Under the pieces are notes generated by a model that saw only the letters and a program-made list of their open reading frames with translations, ran no database searches and was not told the DNA's origin. This document shows, in pieces, positions 8,414-18,497 of a DNA stretch of 64,000 bases. Position 1 is the stretch's first letter; each line of letters opens with the position of its first letter. Made by a program: the position numbers and the translations under genes. The stretch lies in assembly GCA_902806175.1 (NCBI GenBank), contig CADCVQ010000087.1, positions 1-64,000 of the forward strand, given 5' to 3'. The stretch is from an uncultured Solirubrobacteraceae bacterium (GTDB lineage Bacteria > Actinomycetota > Thermoleophilia > Solirubrobacterales > Solirubrobacteraceae).

Positions 8414-9208
8414 TCAGCGAAGGGCGCGGAGGGTGCGTGCAGCGTCGAGTGCCACACGGCCGTCGGAATGATGCGTCGGCCCGTTGCGGCGGTCTTGGTA
8501 AGCGAACGGAACCAGGTTCAGGATCGCGAAGACGCTGCCAAGCGTCGTAGCCCAGAGCAGATCGTGCAGCGGGCCGCCGTTCGGTGCCGCGGCCAGCGCA
8601 GCGAGGCTCACCACCAGGCCACCCGCGGACGCCGCCGGACCGGCGAGCGCGATCCAAAGGATGTCGCGGGCCTGCCCGCGCGACGCGTCGAACTGCGCCC
8701 AACCGGCCACCGCGGTGGGGGAGCTGAACGCGTTCAGCGATACGGAGATCCTGCGCAGGTGCAGGTGGGCGACTTCACCGAATGACCCGACGACGATGCT
8801 CACGGGCGTATCGAGCAGCCATCGCGCTGTGAGGGCGTGCCCGAGCTCGTGGACCAGAACCACGGGGACGCCTGCGACGACGACGTACAGCAGCACCCAG
8901 GGAGAGGCCGCGGGCGAGTTCATGAAGTCATCGATCGCGGCCGCCGGGCCATACAGTGCCTCGTGCCCCATCACATCGACGGCGAGGACCGTCACGATCG
9001 CGAAGCTGATCAACCCGATCACCGCGTTACCTCGACCGCGGGGAACGACCTGTCGTCGGCTCTGCTGCCGGTGCGCGAGCGGGCTCGGGCGTTGCCGTCG
9101 CTCACGAGCCCGTCGCTGCCGCGACGGCGGTGCTCCGTCGGCGCCTGTCAGCCGCCAGAAGGCGTCTTCGTCGGGCAGATCCTCATGCGTCGGCACGTGC
9201 TCGAGCAT
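8414..9208 (-). CDS. M50-family membrane metalloprotease
   Basis: This 264-residue integral membrane protein has the zinc motif HELGH (His120, Glu121, His124) inside a hydrophobic segment and a late SDGRVALDA (Asp249), corresponding to the NPDG/DG motif that gives the third zinc ligand in site-2 proteases. Several membrane helices surround both. The first 60 residues are basic and probably cytoplasmic. Site-2 proteases cut substrates within the membrane, often releasing transcription regulators or clearing signal peptides. No adjacent anti-sigma factor indicates its target. Confidence 0.82.
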   Translation of the reverse strand: MLEHVPTHEDLPDEDAFWRLTGADGAPPSRQRRARERRQRPSPLAHRQQSRRQVVPRGRGNAVIGLISFAIVTVLAVDVMGHEALYGPAAAIDDFMNSPAASPWVLLYVVVAGVPVVLVHELGHALTARWLLDTPVSIVVGSFGEVAHLHLRRISVSLNAFSSPTAVAGWAQFDASRGQARDILWIALAGPAASAGGLVVSLAALAAAPNGGPLHDLLWATTLGSVFAILNLVPFAYQDRRNGPTHHSDGRVALDAARTLRALR

Positions 9209-9328
9209 CGACCGGCGAAACGATGGGCATGAGGTGATCCGCCAGCCGAGGACGCATTGCAGAACCTGCGGCCTTGTCGTCCGCCCCGCCTCGCTCGGCG
9301 CCGTCGATCTCCTTTACCTCGCTACGGG

Positions 9329-9334
9329 TAGCCT
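9329..9334 (+). promoter_or_regulatory. -10 box TAGCCT for the truncated haemoglobin gene
   Basis: TAGCCT ends 7 nt before the GTG at 9342, the spacing expected for a leaderless transcript. It also supports that GTG as the start rather than the much longer in-frame reading. Confidence 0.5.
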
Positions 9335-9341
9335 TCCCGGC

Positions 9342-9764
9342 GTGTCCGTCGAGCGCCAAGCGGCGCAACCGCAGAGCTTCTACGACGCCGTCGGCGGCGA
9401 GCCGACGTTCCGCCGCATTGCTGCGCGCTTCTACGAGCTCGTCGCAGAGGACGAGATCCTGCGCCCGCTGTACCCGGAAGCGGACCTCGGGCCGGCCGAG
9501 GAGCGCCTGCGCCTGTTTCTCATCCAGCAATGGGGCGGCCCCGCGTGGTACTCGCAGCTGCGTGGCCCCACGGGGCTTGGGGCGCGCCACATGCCGTTTC
9601 GGATCGCGCGCCCGCACCGCGACGCCTGGCTTCGGGCGATGCGCGTCGCGATCGACGACGCCGCCCTGGCGGCGCCGCACAGCGAGCGGCTGTGGAACCA
9701 GCTCGAAACGATGGCATGGAACTTCACGACCCATGCGAGCCCGCGCACGCCCCCGAAGGTCTAG
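9342..9764 (+). CDS. glbO: Group II truncated haemoglobin
   Basis: The 140-residue protein is a truncated (2-over-2) globin. SFYDAVGGEPTFRRIAARFYELV forms the A-B region with Tyr at B10, LRPLYPE is the CD region, and GARHMPFRIARPHRDAW carries the proximal histidine with the Trp typical of group II (trHbO). Such proteins bind O2 or NO and are linked to respiration or nitrosative stress. A much longer in-frame reading upstream overlaps the M50 gene and has no globin similarity, so the GTG at 9342, preceded by a -10 box, is chosen. Confidence 0.9.
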   Translation: MSVERQAAQPQSFYDAVGGEPTFRRIAARFYELVAEDEILRPLYPEADLGPAEERLRLFLIQQWGGPAWYSQLRGPTGLGARHMPFRIARPHRDAWLRAMRVAIDDAALAAPHSERLWNQLETMAWNFTTHASPRTPPKV

Positions 9765-9804
9765 CGCCGCTGGTGCATTGCTGTCTGTATCTCTCGCGCG
9801 AGGG

Positions 9805-10242
9805 TCAGGGGACGGCGCTGGCGATCGCCTGGCCTGGGGTCTTCCCCGCGCCGCGTGCCCCGTCTCCCTGTGGGCCGGCGCCGGCGGGCGCGAGCAGAAA
9901 GACCTCGACGGCGACGTCTGGCTCGATGTGGTTGTCGCTCATGAACGCTGTGACCTTGCGCCCGAGGATCTCCTCGATGCCGCCGATCAGGTCGTGGCGC
10001 ATCGTGCTCTGGAACGCCTTGCGCATCGAGAGCACGAGCTCGTCGAGATCGTCTGAGACGAGGCTGCGCTCGCCCTTCGTCAGGGTGCACTGCAGCACGA
10101 CGGTCACCACGTCGTCGTTGAGATAGGTGCGCGCCTTCGTCGGCCCGCGCCCGGTGTACTCGCTCATCGTCCGCACCACGTGGTTCGAGATCGCCGCGGC
10201 TTTCGAGCCGGCGACGGGCGCTTCGGTCTGAATGCTGGCCAT
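9805..10242 (-). CDS. DUF2294 family protein
   Basis: The 145-residue product contains the DUF2294 signature region (EYTGRGPTKARTYLNDDVV, then LTKGERSL and the MRHDLIGGIEEILGRKV segment with SDNHIEPDVAVEVF). The biochemical function of the family is not known; some members are annotated near sodium-translocating decarboxylases. The ATG at 10242 is chosen because homology starts there and a strong GAGGGAGG ribosome site lies about 9 nt upstream; an in-frame extension to 11067 would run across the AraC gene and is rejected. The Gly/Ala-rich tail is divergent. Confidence 0.85.
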   Translation of the reverse strand: MASIQTEAPVAGSKAAAISNHVVRTMSEYTGRGPTKARTYLNDDVVTVVLQCTLTKGERSLVSDDLDELVLSMRKAFQSTMRHDLIGGIEEILGRKVTAFMSDNHIEPDVAVEVFLLAPAGAGPQGDGARGAGKTPGQAIASAVP

Positions 10243-10599
10243 TGCCCAGCCTCCCTCTCGCATCCCTCCTGGGTGCGGGCGCGCGCGAAAAGCAGGAAGG
10301 AAACGAAAAGGATCCGTCCGCGCGGCCCACGCTTCCCTCTCGTCGCGGCAGGACGCCGCGCAAATCGAGACTCGCGTCCAGTAAGCGTACTCATCATTCA
10401 GCGGCACGCGTCGATCGTCGAGGCCAGCAACCGAGACTGCAGGCAGTGTCGGGAGCGACGGCGCAGTGCGGCAGTCGTCGCAGCATGGACGATCGCGGTT
10501 CGTGGTGGCCGACGCACGGTGCGACAAGACCCCCGCCCAGAGCCGACGCGGTGGGGTCCAGACGCCACCCAATCCGGCACGACGTGGCACGATTCGCAG
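10243..10599. other. 357-nt divergent intergenic region
   Basis: No credible gene is visible between the divergent DUF2294 and AraC genes. It holds the DUF2294 ribosome-binding site (next to 10242) and an A-rich purine tract at about 10287-10312 that stands out from the GC-rich surroundings and could be part of a promoter or a structured leader. Short open frames on both strands have no recognisable content. Confidence 0.5.
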
Positions 10600-11043
10600 G
10601 TGAGCAACAGGCCCGTCGAGGACGAGCACCTGCGCGACCTCGCGCGGCTGCGGCGCGTCCGCGACCGGATCGACCGGGAGTACGCGCAGCCGCTGGACGT
10701 CGAAGCGCTCGCCCGTGGCGCGCACATGTCGGCCGGGCACTTCAGCCGCCAGTTCCGGCTCGCCTACGGCGAGTCGCCGTACGGCTACCTGATGACGCGG
10801 CGCATCGAGCGCGCGATGGCGCTGCTGCGTCGCGGCGACCTCAGCGTCACCGAGGTCTGCTATGCGGTCGGCTGCGCGTCGCTGGGCACCTTCAGCAGTC
10901 GCTTCACCGAGTTGGTCGGTGTGCCGCCCAGCGTCTACCGCGACGAGGCGGCGCGCGCGACGGCGGGCATGCCGCCGTGCGTCGCAAAACAGGTGACCAA
11001 ACCGATCAGGAATCGAGAAGCGCGGGCCCCGAGCCGCAGCTAG
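10600..11043 (+). CDS. AraC-family transcriptional regulator (DNA-binding domain only)
   Basis: The 147-residue protein is essentially a lone AraC/XylS double helix-turn-helix: LDVEALARGAHMSAGHFSRQF is the first helix-turn-helix and LSVTEVCYAVGCASLGTFSS the second, ending FTELVGVPPSVYR. There is no room for an effector domain. The GTG at 10600 is chosen because the domain starts just after it. It is followed 1 nt later by a VOC gene and then a UvrA-like gene on the same strand. I recall this regulator-VOC-UvrA order in other actinobacteria, so it probably controls a drug- or DNA-damage-related operon. Confidence 0.9.
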   Translation: MSNRPVEDEHLRDLARLRRVRDRIDREYAQPLDVEALARGAHMSAGHFSRQFRLAYGESPYGYLMTRRIERAMALLRRGDLSVTEVCYAVGCASLGTFSSRFTELVGVPPSVYRDEAARATAGMPPCVAKQVTKPIRNREARAPSRS

Positions 11044-11044
11044 C

Positions 11045-11464
11045 GTGACCGCCATGGACATCACCATTCACTCGAGCTTCCTCCCGCACAACGACCCGGA
11101 CGCCTCGCTGGCCTTCTACCGCGACACCCTCGGCTTCGAGGTCCGCAACGACGTCGGATACAAGGGGATGCGCTGGATCACGGTCGGCCCTGCCGACCAG
11201 CCCGACACGTCCTTCGTCCTGCACCCGCCCGGCGCCACGCCCGGCATCACCGACGACGAGCGCCGCACGATCCTGGAGCTGATGGCCAAGGGCAGCTACT
11301 TCGGCGCCAACCTGGCCACCGGCGACCTCGACGGCACCTTCGCGAAGCTGGAGGCCAGCGGCGCCGAGGTCGTCCAGGAGCCGACCGAGCAGCCGTACGG
11401 GCTCCGCGACTGCGCCTTCCGCGACCCCGCCGGCAACCTGCTCCGGATCCAGGAGCTGCGCTGA
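11045..11464 (+). CDS. VOC-family (glyoxalase/bleomycin-resistance fold) protein
   Basis: At 139 residues, this is a two-module vicinal-oxygen-chelate protein: SLAFYRDTLGFEV opens the first beta-alpha-beta unit and DLDGTFAKLEASGAEVVQ the second, ending CAFRDPAGNLLRIQEL. Members bind metals and small molecules, including bleomycin-type drugs. The GTG start lies one base after the AraC stop; an ATG three codons later is an alternative. Placement between a regulator and a UvrA-like ATPase suggests ligand binding or detoxification for the same stress. Confidence 0.85.
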   Translation: MTAMDITIHSSFLPHNDPDASLAFYRDTLGFEVRNDVGYKGMRWITVGPADQPDTSFVLHPPGATPGITDDERRTILELMAKGSYFGANLATGDLDGTFAKLEASGAEVVQEPTEQPYGLRDCAFRDPAGNLLRIQELR

Positions 11465-11501
11465 GCCGTCCGGCGATCGCCCTCTTACAGATGGAGACAC
11501 G

Positions 11502-13901
<2,400 letters not shown>

Positions 13902-13920
13902 CCGAGGCCCGCAGACAGGC

Positions 13921-13937
13921 TGAGAGGAGTTCTCTCA
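13921..13937. repeat. Small inverted repeat after the UvrA-like gene
   Basis: TGAGAG-gagtt-CTCTCA is a perfect inverted repeat with 6-nt arms, 19 nt after the UvrA-like stop. It could be a weak hairpin terminator or an operator for the downstream gene; nothing distinguishes these. Confidence 0.35.
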
Positions 13938-14126
13938 CCTCGGCCGTTTCGTCCGGCCCTGAGCCTGATCGTTGGATGCTCGCGCGGCGTCGGAGAGGTG
14001 CGCGCGCGACGGCGTTGCGGGCCAGCACGTCGAGCGCCGCGTTGAGCACGATGGCGGGGGTCGCCCGCCCCGCAGGCGACCCGCCGCAGATCCGCTGCCC
14101 GCCGGGCAGTGGGGGAGGATGTGGCG

Positions 14127-14726
14127 ATGGACAGCAGAGGATGGGATCTGCGCTACGCCGGCAGCGAGCTGGTCTGGACGGCTGAGCCGAACAGGTTCCT
14201 GGCGGCCGAGGTCGCGGATCTGCCGCCTGGTCGCGCGCTTGACGTCGCGTGCGGCGAGGGACGTAATGCGGTTTGGCTCGCGCAGCGCGGCTGGCAGGTG
14301 ACGGCGTGTGACTTCTCGCAGGTCGGGCTGAACAAGGCTGAGCGCCTGGCGCAGGAGCGCGGTGCGGCGGTTCAGTGGCTGCTGGCCGATGTCACCGCCT
14401 ACGTCCCCGCGCCGGCCGCCTTCGATCTCGTGGCGATCCTCTATCTGCACCTCGAGGCGCCGACGATGCGCGAGGTCCTGCGGCACGCGGCCGCGGCGGT
14501 CGCTCCCGGGGGCACGCTGCTCGTCGTGGGGCACGACCCGACGAACATCGAGGAGGGGCACGGCGGCCCGCAGAACCCGGCGATCCTGATGGCGCCAGAC
14601 GAGATCGCCGACGCACTGGGAGATCTCGCCGTCGAACGCGCCGAGCGCGTTCGCCGGCCGGTCGCTTCGGCCGGCGAGGATGTCTACGCCATCGACGCGC
14701 TCGTGCGCGCTGTGCGAGCGCCGTAA
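14127..14726 (+). CDS. Class I SAM-dependent methyltransferase
   Basis: The 199-residue protein has motif I ALDVACGEGRNAVWLAQ, a following acidic loop (VTACDFS), LLADVTAY and a post-motif GGTLLVVGHDP, all typical of TehB/UbiE-like small-molecule methyltransferases. The substrate is unknown. The ATG at 14127 is selected over an upstream in-frame GTG because a GGGGGAGGA ribosome site lies about 7 nt before it. Confidence 0.87.
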   Translation: MDSRGWDLRYAGSELVWTAEPNRFLAAEVADLPPGRALDVACGEGRNAVWLAQRGWQVTACDFSQVGLNKAERLAQERGAAVQWLLADVTAYVPAPAAFDLVAILYLHLEAPTMREVLRHAAAAVAPGGTLLVVGHDPTNIEEGHGGPQNPAILMAPDEIADALGDLAVERAERVRRPVASAGEDVYAIDALVRAVRAP

Positions 14727-14777
14727 TCGTTCCTGCAGGCGCGTGCGGCCCGCCTTGCGACCGATAGGCGGTGGGCG

Positions 14778-14783
14778 TACGGT
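14778..14783 (+). promoter_or_regulatory. -10 box TACGGT for the molybdoprotein gene
   Basis: TACGGT ends 6 nt before the ATG at 14790, with no ribosome-binding site between them, consistent with a leaderless message. Confidence 0.5.
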
Positions 14784-14789
14784 GGCGTC

Positions 14790-15395
14790 ATGCCTCCTGT
14801 CAGCCGCGGCTTTCAGCGCCGACGCAGCCCGGGCGCCGACGCCTCACGGATCCCGCCCGGGCAGTACCTGACGTCGGACTTCCCGGTGCTGTCGGCCGGA
14901 CCGACCCCCCACACTCCGCTCGACGAGTGGTCGTTGACGATCGACGGGGCCGTCGACGGCTCGCGGCGATGGTCGTGGAGTGAGTTTCTCGCCCTGCCGT
15001 CCGAGACGTTCACCGTCGACATCCACTGCGTGACCAAGTGGTCAAGGCTCGACATGACGTGGACCGGCGTGGCCGTCGACACGCTGCTCGCCGATGTCGA
15101 GACCTCGGGCGACTACGTCACGGCGTGGTCTGACGGCGGCTACACGACCAACGTGCCGCTCGAGGATCTCGCCGGCGGGCGCGGGTGGGTCGCGCACTCC
15201 TACGACGGCGAGCCGCTGGAGGCGCAGCACGGCGGTCCAGCCCGCTTGCTGGTGCCGCACCTGTATTTCTGGAAGAGCGCGAAGTGGCTGCGCGGGCTGA
15301 CGCTCACCGTCGACGACGAACCCGGGTTCTGGGAGAACTACGGGTACAACAACTACGGCGATCCATGGCGCGAACAGCGGTACTGGGGCGACTGA
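14790..15395 (+). CDS. Sulfite-oxidase-like molybdopterin-binding oxidoreductase
   Basis: The 201-residue protein matches the oxidoreductase molybdopterin-binding domain: FTVDIHCVTKWSRLDMTWTG contains the molybdenum-ligating Cys80, and the later GPARLLVPHLYFWKSAKW is the conserved cofactor-binding end. It has no Tat signal, so it should be cytoplasmic. Relatives are usually encoded beside an FAD/NAD-binding reductase that passes electrons; here that partner overlaps it by 31 nt but carries an internal stop. Without a working partner this enzyme may be uncoupled. Confidence 0.88.
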   Translation: MPPVSRGFQRRRSPGADASRIPPGQYLTSDFPVLSAGPTPHTPLDEWSLTIDGAVDGSRRWSWSEFLALPSETFTVDIHCVTKWSRLDMTWTGVAVDTLLADVETSGDYVTAWSDGGYTTNVPLEDLAGGRGWVAHSYDGEPLEAQHGGPARLLVPHLYFWKSAKWLRGLTLTVDDEPGFWENYGYNNYGDPWREQRYWGD

Positions 15396-16117
15396 GGCGC
15401 CTGCCCTGGGTGACGGCGACGGCGCGCGACGTCGTCGACGAGACGGCGCGGGCGCGCACCATCACCCTCGACGTCGAAGGCTGGACGCGGCACCGGCCCG
15501 GTCAACACGTCGACGTGCGGCTGACCGCAGAGGATGGCTACCAGGCGCAGCGCTCGTACTCGATCGCCTCCGGGCCCGAGGAGGACGGCGTGAAGCTCAC
15601 GATCGACCGCATCGATGACGGCGAGGTCTCGCCGTACCTCGCCGGGGCGCTGCAGCCGGGGGACGTGTTCTAGATCCGGGGGCCGATCGGCGGGTACTTC
15701 ACCTGGACGGTCGACGAGGGCGGGCCGCTGCTGCTGATTGCCGGAGGCTCGGGGCTGGCGCCGCTCATGTCGATGCTCCGTCACCGTGCCGCGCGCGCCG
15801 CGCCGGTCCAGGCCCACGTCCTCGTGTCGGCCCGCTGCGCCGATGACGTGCTCTATCGCGACGAGTTGGCGGCCCTCGAGCCGCGCGAAGGGCTGCGGGT
15901 CGCGCACACCTACACGCGCGAGACCGCTGCGGACCGGACCGGTTGGAGCCGGCGCGTCGACGCCGCGATGATCGCCGACGTGTCGCCCGGCGCGCATGCG
16001 CGGTGCTTCGTCTGCGGTCCGACGCCGTTTGTCGAGCACGTGACCGAGCTGCTCGTCGCAGGCGGCCACGACCCGCTCGCGGTCCACGCCGAGCGTTTCG
16101 GACCGACGGGGGGATGA
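15365..16117 (+). pseudogene. FAD/NAD-binding oxidoreductase interrupted by an in-frame TAG
   Basis: From the ATG at 15365 the reading encodes a ferredoxin-reductase-type flavoprotein: PGQHVDVRL and RSYSIAS (FAD binding) precede, and GPIGGYF, GGSGLAPLMSMLR (NAD pyrophosphate) and CFVCGPTPFVEHV follow. A TAG at 15671-15673 splits it directly after GDVF, where relatives usually continue with Glu or a similar residue into RGPIGGYF; GAG to TAG is a single-base change. The two halves are in the same frame with no other damage, so the lesion is recent, a sequencing error, or read through. Full length would be 250 residues. It overlaps its molybdoprotein partner and the next gene (ATGA). Confidence 0.88.
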
Positions 16118-16377
16118 CGATGGACGAACAGCACATCGACGGCAACGGGATCGCCGGCCTGCTCGGCGAGATCGCCGGCGCGGACATGACGATCGTCATG
16201 CGCAGGTGTCAGTCGTGCGGCGACCGCCGCGCGCTCGGCGAGCACCGTGCGTACCGCTCGGCCGGCGTCGTCCTGCGCTGCCCGAACTGCCACGACGTGG
16301 CTGTCGTCATCGGCATGCAGGAGACGCGGCTGGTGGCCGCCTGGCACGGGACGTACGAGATCCAGCGCGGCACCTGA
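16114..16377 (+). CDS. DUF6510-type zinc-ribbon protein
   Basis: The 87-residue protein has two cysteine pairs, CQSCGDRR and CPNCHDV, about 25 residues apart, which should hold one zinc ion. I recall proteins of this type (DUF6510) next to the sulfite-oxidase-like plus FAD-reductase pair, exactly as here. Its role is unknown. The start overlaps the stop of the interrupted reductase by 4 nt, so translation of this gene could depend on ribosomes reading the gene upstream. Confidence 0.75.
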   Translation: MTMDEQHIDGNGIAGLLGEIAGADMTIVMRRCQSCGDRRALGEHRAYRSAGVVLRCPNCHDVAVVIGMQETRLVAAWHGTYEIQRGT

Positions 16378-16421
16378 GCGCGATTGCGAACTTGCTCGCG
16401 TGCGCGGCAGCGCGCGTGCGA

Positions 16422-18497
16422 TCAGGTCGGCTTGACGGCGCTGCAGCCTTCGTGCTGCACGCAGACCGCCACGCTCAGGACCCGGCTGGTGAAGCCGACG
16501 TTCGCACAGCCGGGCTGGCTGTCGTTGGTGTCGTAGTACGGCGACTGGAAGTTCGGCCACGATGCCTCGGTGACCACGCGCGCGTAGGCGCGGTGGCCGT
16601 CGGGATCGCGATCGCAGACGTCGACCGTGTGACCGGCGTTGCGAGTACAGACGACGCTCGGATCCGACGGATGGGTCGCGCAGACGTCTCTCGCCGGGGG
16701 GCGCGGCGGCGCAGGCGCAGGCGCAGGTGGCGGGGGTGCCGGTGCCGGTGCCGGCGGCGGTCCCTGCGGGAACGTCGAGCTGAAGGCGCTGCAGCCCTCG
16801 GACTGCACGCATACGGCAACCCCGAGGACCCGCCCCGCGAAGGAGATGTTCGCGCAGCCGGGCCGGCTGTCGTTCGTGTCGTAGTACGGCGACTGAAAGC
16901 CGGGCAGGGAAGCCTGCGTGACGACGCGCGCGTAGGCGCGGTGCCCGTCGGCGTCACGATCGCAGACATCGACGGTGAAGCCGGCGTTGCGCGTGCAGAC
17001 GACGCTCGGATCGGAGGGATGTGACGCGCAGACGTCCTGCGCCGCGGGCAGCGCCGGCGCGGGCACCGGTGCGGGTGGCGGCGGTTGCGTGTCCGTCGAC
17101 GTGAAGGCGCTGCAGCCCTCGTACTGCACGCACACGGCAAAGCTCGCGACGCGGCTGGAGAACGTGACATTCGCACAGCCCCGCCGACTGTCGTTCTCGT
17201 CATAGAACGGCGACAGGAACGCCGGCGTCGATGCGTCGGTGATGACGCGGGCGTAGACGCGGTGTCCGTCGGCGTGGCGGTCGCAGACGTCGACGGTGCG
17301 CGCGTCGTTGCGCACGCAGACGACGCTCGCCTCCCGCGGGTGGCTGACGCAGGTGCGACGGCCCGGTACTCCTGGCAGCGACGACGTGCGCCCCGCCGGT
17401 CGCCGGACGTCGGGCCGGCGTCCCACGGGCCAGTCGAGCGACTTGTGGGTGAGGCGGCGATCGCGGGTGTTGCAGATCGGCACCTTTCTTGACCCGCGCT
17501 TCACCATGCGCTGCAGCGCGTAGTGGTAGTAGATGCGCCAGTCAGCGGGGGGCCTGAACGTCACGTCCTGGTGGCCGACGCCGCACTGCCCCTTCGGGCT
17601 CTTGCGCGGCCCACCGACGATCGGGTTGCCGGGCAGCCGGTGAAACCCGCCGTTGGGTCGCACCGACCTCGCCACGCCGACGCCGTAGCTGCGATCCGTG
17701 TAATCGCCGCCGCTGTAGAAGAGGTAGTACCTGCCGTCCTTGAAGACCATCGTCGGAGCCTCGACGCTGATGCCCTCCCACCCCTCTGCGCGCAGCAGTT
17801 CCCGGATGCCGCCGAGCTCGACGCGGTTGCGCGCGACGCCGGAGAAGTTGACCCGTCGGATGACGATGCGCTTGACGTGCCCCGCGCGCCGCGCCCGGGG
17901 GTCGGGGTCCTCCTTGTAGAGCAGGTACGCCTGGCTGCCGGCGAAGAACAGCGACGCGTCGATCATGCTGAACCTGTAGGTGCGATCGCAGAGCGCGCGC
18001 TTGCCGGAGATCAGCATCGGGACGTAGCCGTCGGCCCTGCGGACCGCGATGCCGATGCAGTTGCGCCGCGTGGCCGCCGTCTGCCCGCGCTTCTTGGGGC
18101 TCCTGAACCGGGCCGGAATCTTCCGCAAGGCGGCGTAGACGGCTACGCCGAGCGTCGCGCCCTCGTACAGCTGCGGTGCCCAGAACGACCCACCCACGAT
18201 CCCTCCGGGAATGCTGGCGAGGACACGCTCGCCGGTGTAGCACCAGTTGATCCCGTCGGCCGAGCGCCGGATACGCAGCCCCTCCGCCACCGGCGAGGTC
18301 GCCACGAGCGCGTAGCCCGTGGCGGATGTCGACACGCCCGGGTCGGCCGCACCCTGGGTGACGCTCGGCGGCGACGCGCAGTTCGCCTGCGCTGTCGCCG
18401 GTGCGGGGAGGACCGCGGCGAGCGCGAGCGCGCTGAGGAGCGCCGGCACAAGCGCCGCGCGCCGTCGGGACCGACGGGAGCAGACGATCGGCGTCAT
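16422..18497 (-). CDS. Secreted GH43-like propeller with three C-terminal six-Cys modules
   Basis: The 691-residue precursor starts with a signal peptide (about 1-37). Residues 40-365 resemble a GH43-type five-bladed propeller: Asp52 in AADPGV, WAPQLYEGA, Asp180 in SMIDASLFF and Glu247 in VEAPTMVFKDGRYYLFYSGG occupy the base, pKa-modulator and acid positions, and VGHQDVTF follows as in that family. Three copies of an 83-residue module (382-464, 489-571, 605-687) follow, joined by Pro/Ala-rich linkers. GH43 enzymes cleave arabinan, xylan and related glycans, so an extracellular polysaccharide target is likely but unproven. The start overlaps the stop of the upstream phosphoesterase gene by 4 nt. 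Confidence 0.75.
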   Translation of the reverse strand: MTPIVCSRRSRRRAALVPALLSALALAAVLPAPATAQANCASPPSVTQGAADPGVSTSATGYALVATSPVAEGLRIRRSADGINWCYTGERVLASIPGGIVGGSFWAPQLYEGATLGVAVYAALRKIPARFRSPKKRGQTAATRRNCIGIAVRRADGYVPMLISGKRALCDRTYRFSMIDASLFFAGSQAYLLYKEDPDPRARRAGHVKRIVIRRVNFSGVARNRVELGGIRELLRAEGWEGISVEAPTMVFKDGRYYLFYSGGDYTDRSYGVGVARSVRPNGGFHRLPGNPIVGGPRKSPKGQCGVGHQDVTFRPPADWRIYYHYALQRMVKRGSRKVPICNTRDRRLTHKSLDWPVGRRPDVRRPAGRTSSLPGVPGRRTCVSHPREASVVCVRNDARTVDVCDRHADGHRVYARVITDASTPAFLSPFYDENDSRRGCANVTFSSRVASFAVCVQYEGCSAFTSTDTQPPPPAPVPAPALPAAQDVCASHPSDPSVVCTRNAGFTVDVCDRDADGHRAYARVVTQASLPGFQSPYYDTNDSRPGCANISFAGRVLGVAVCVQSEGCSAFSSTFPQGPPPAPAPAPPPPAPAPAPPRPPARDVCATHPSDPSVVCTRNAGHTVDVCDRDPDGHRAYARVVTEASWPNFQSPYYDTNDSQPGCANVGFTSRVLSVAVCVQHEGCSAVKPT
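16437..16685 (-). repeat. Six-Cys secreted module, copy 4
   Basis: Residues 605-687 of the GH43-like protein, 83 residues long. Conserved frame: CxxHP, VVCxRN, VDVCDRDPDGH, YYDTNDS, GCAN, AVCVQ, EGCSA. The six cysteines probably form three disulfides, and DRDPDG has the DxDxDG pattern of calcium loops. Confidence 0.85.
16785..17033 (-). repeat. Six-Cys secreted module, copy 3
   Basis: Residues 489-571 of the GH43-like protein, 83 residues, closest in sequence to copy 4 (CxSHPSDPSVVCTRN, DRDADGHRAYARVV). A 33-residue Pro/Ala-rich linker separates it from copy 4. Confidence 0.85.
17106..17354 (-). repeat. Six-Cys secreted module, copy 2
   Basis: Residues 382-464 of the GH43-like protein, 83 residues and the most divergent of the four. 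The DxDxDG loop reads DRHADG here. All six cysteines are kept. A 24-residue Pro/Ala-rich linker follows. Confidence 0.85.
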
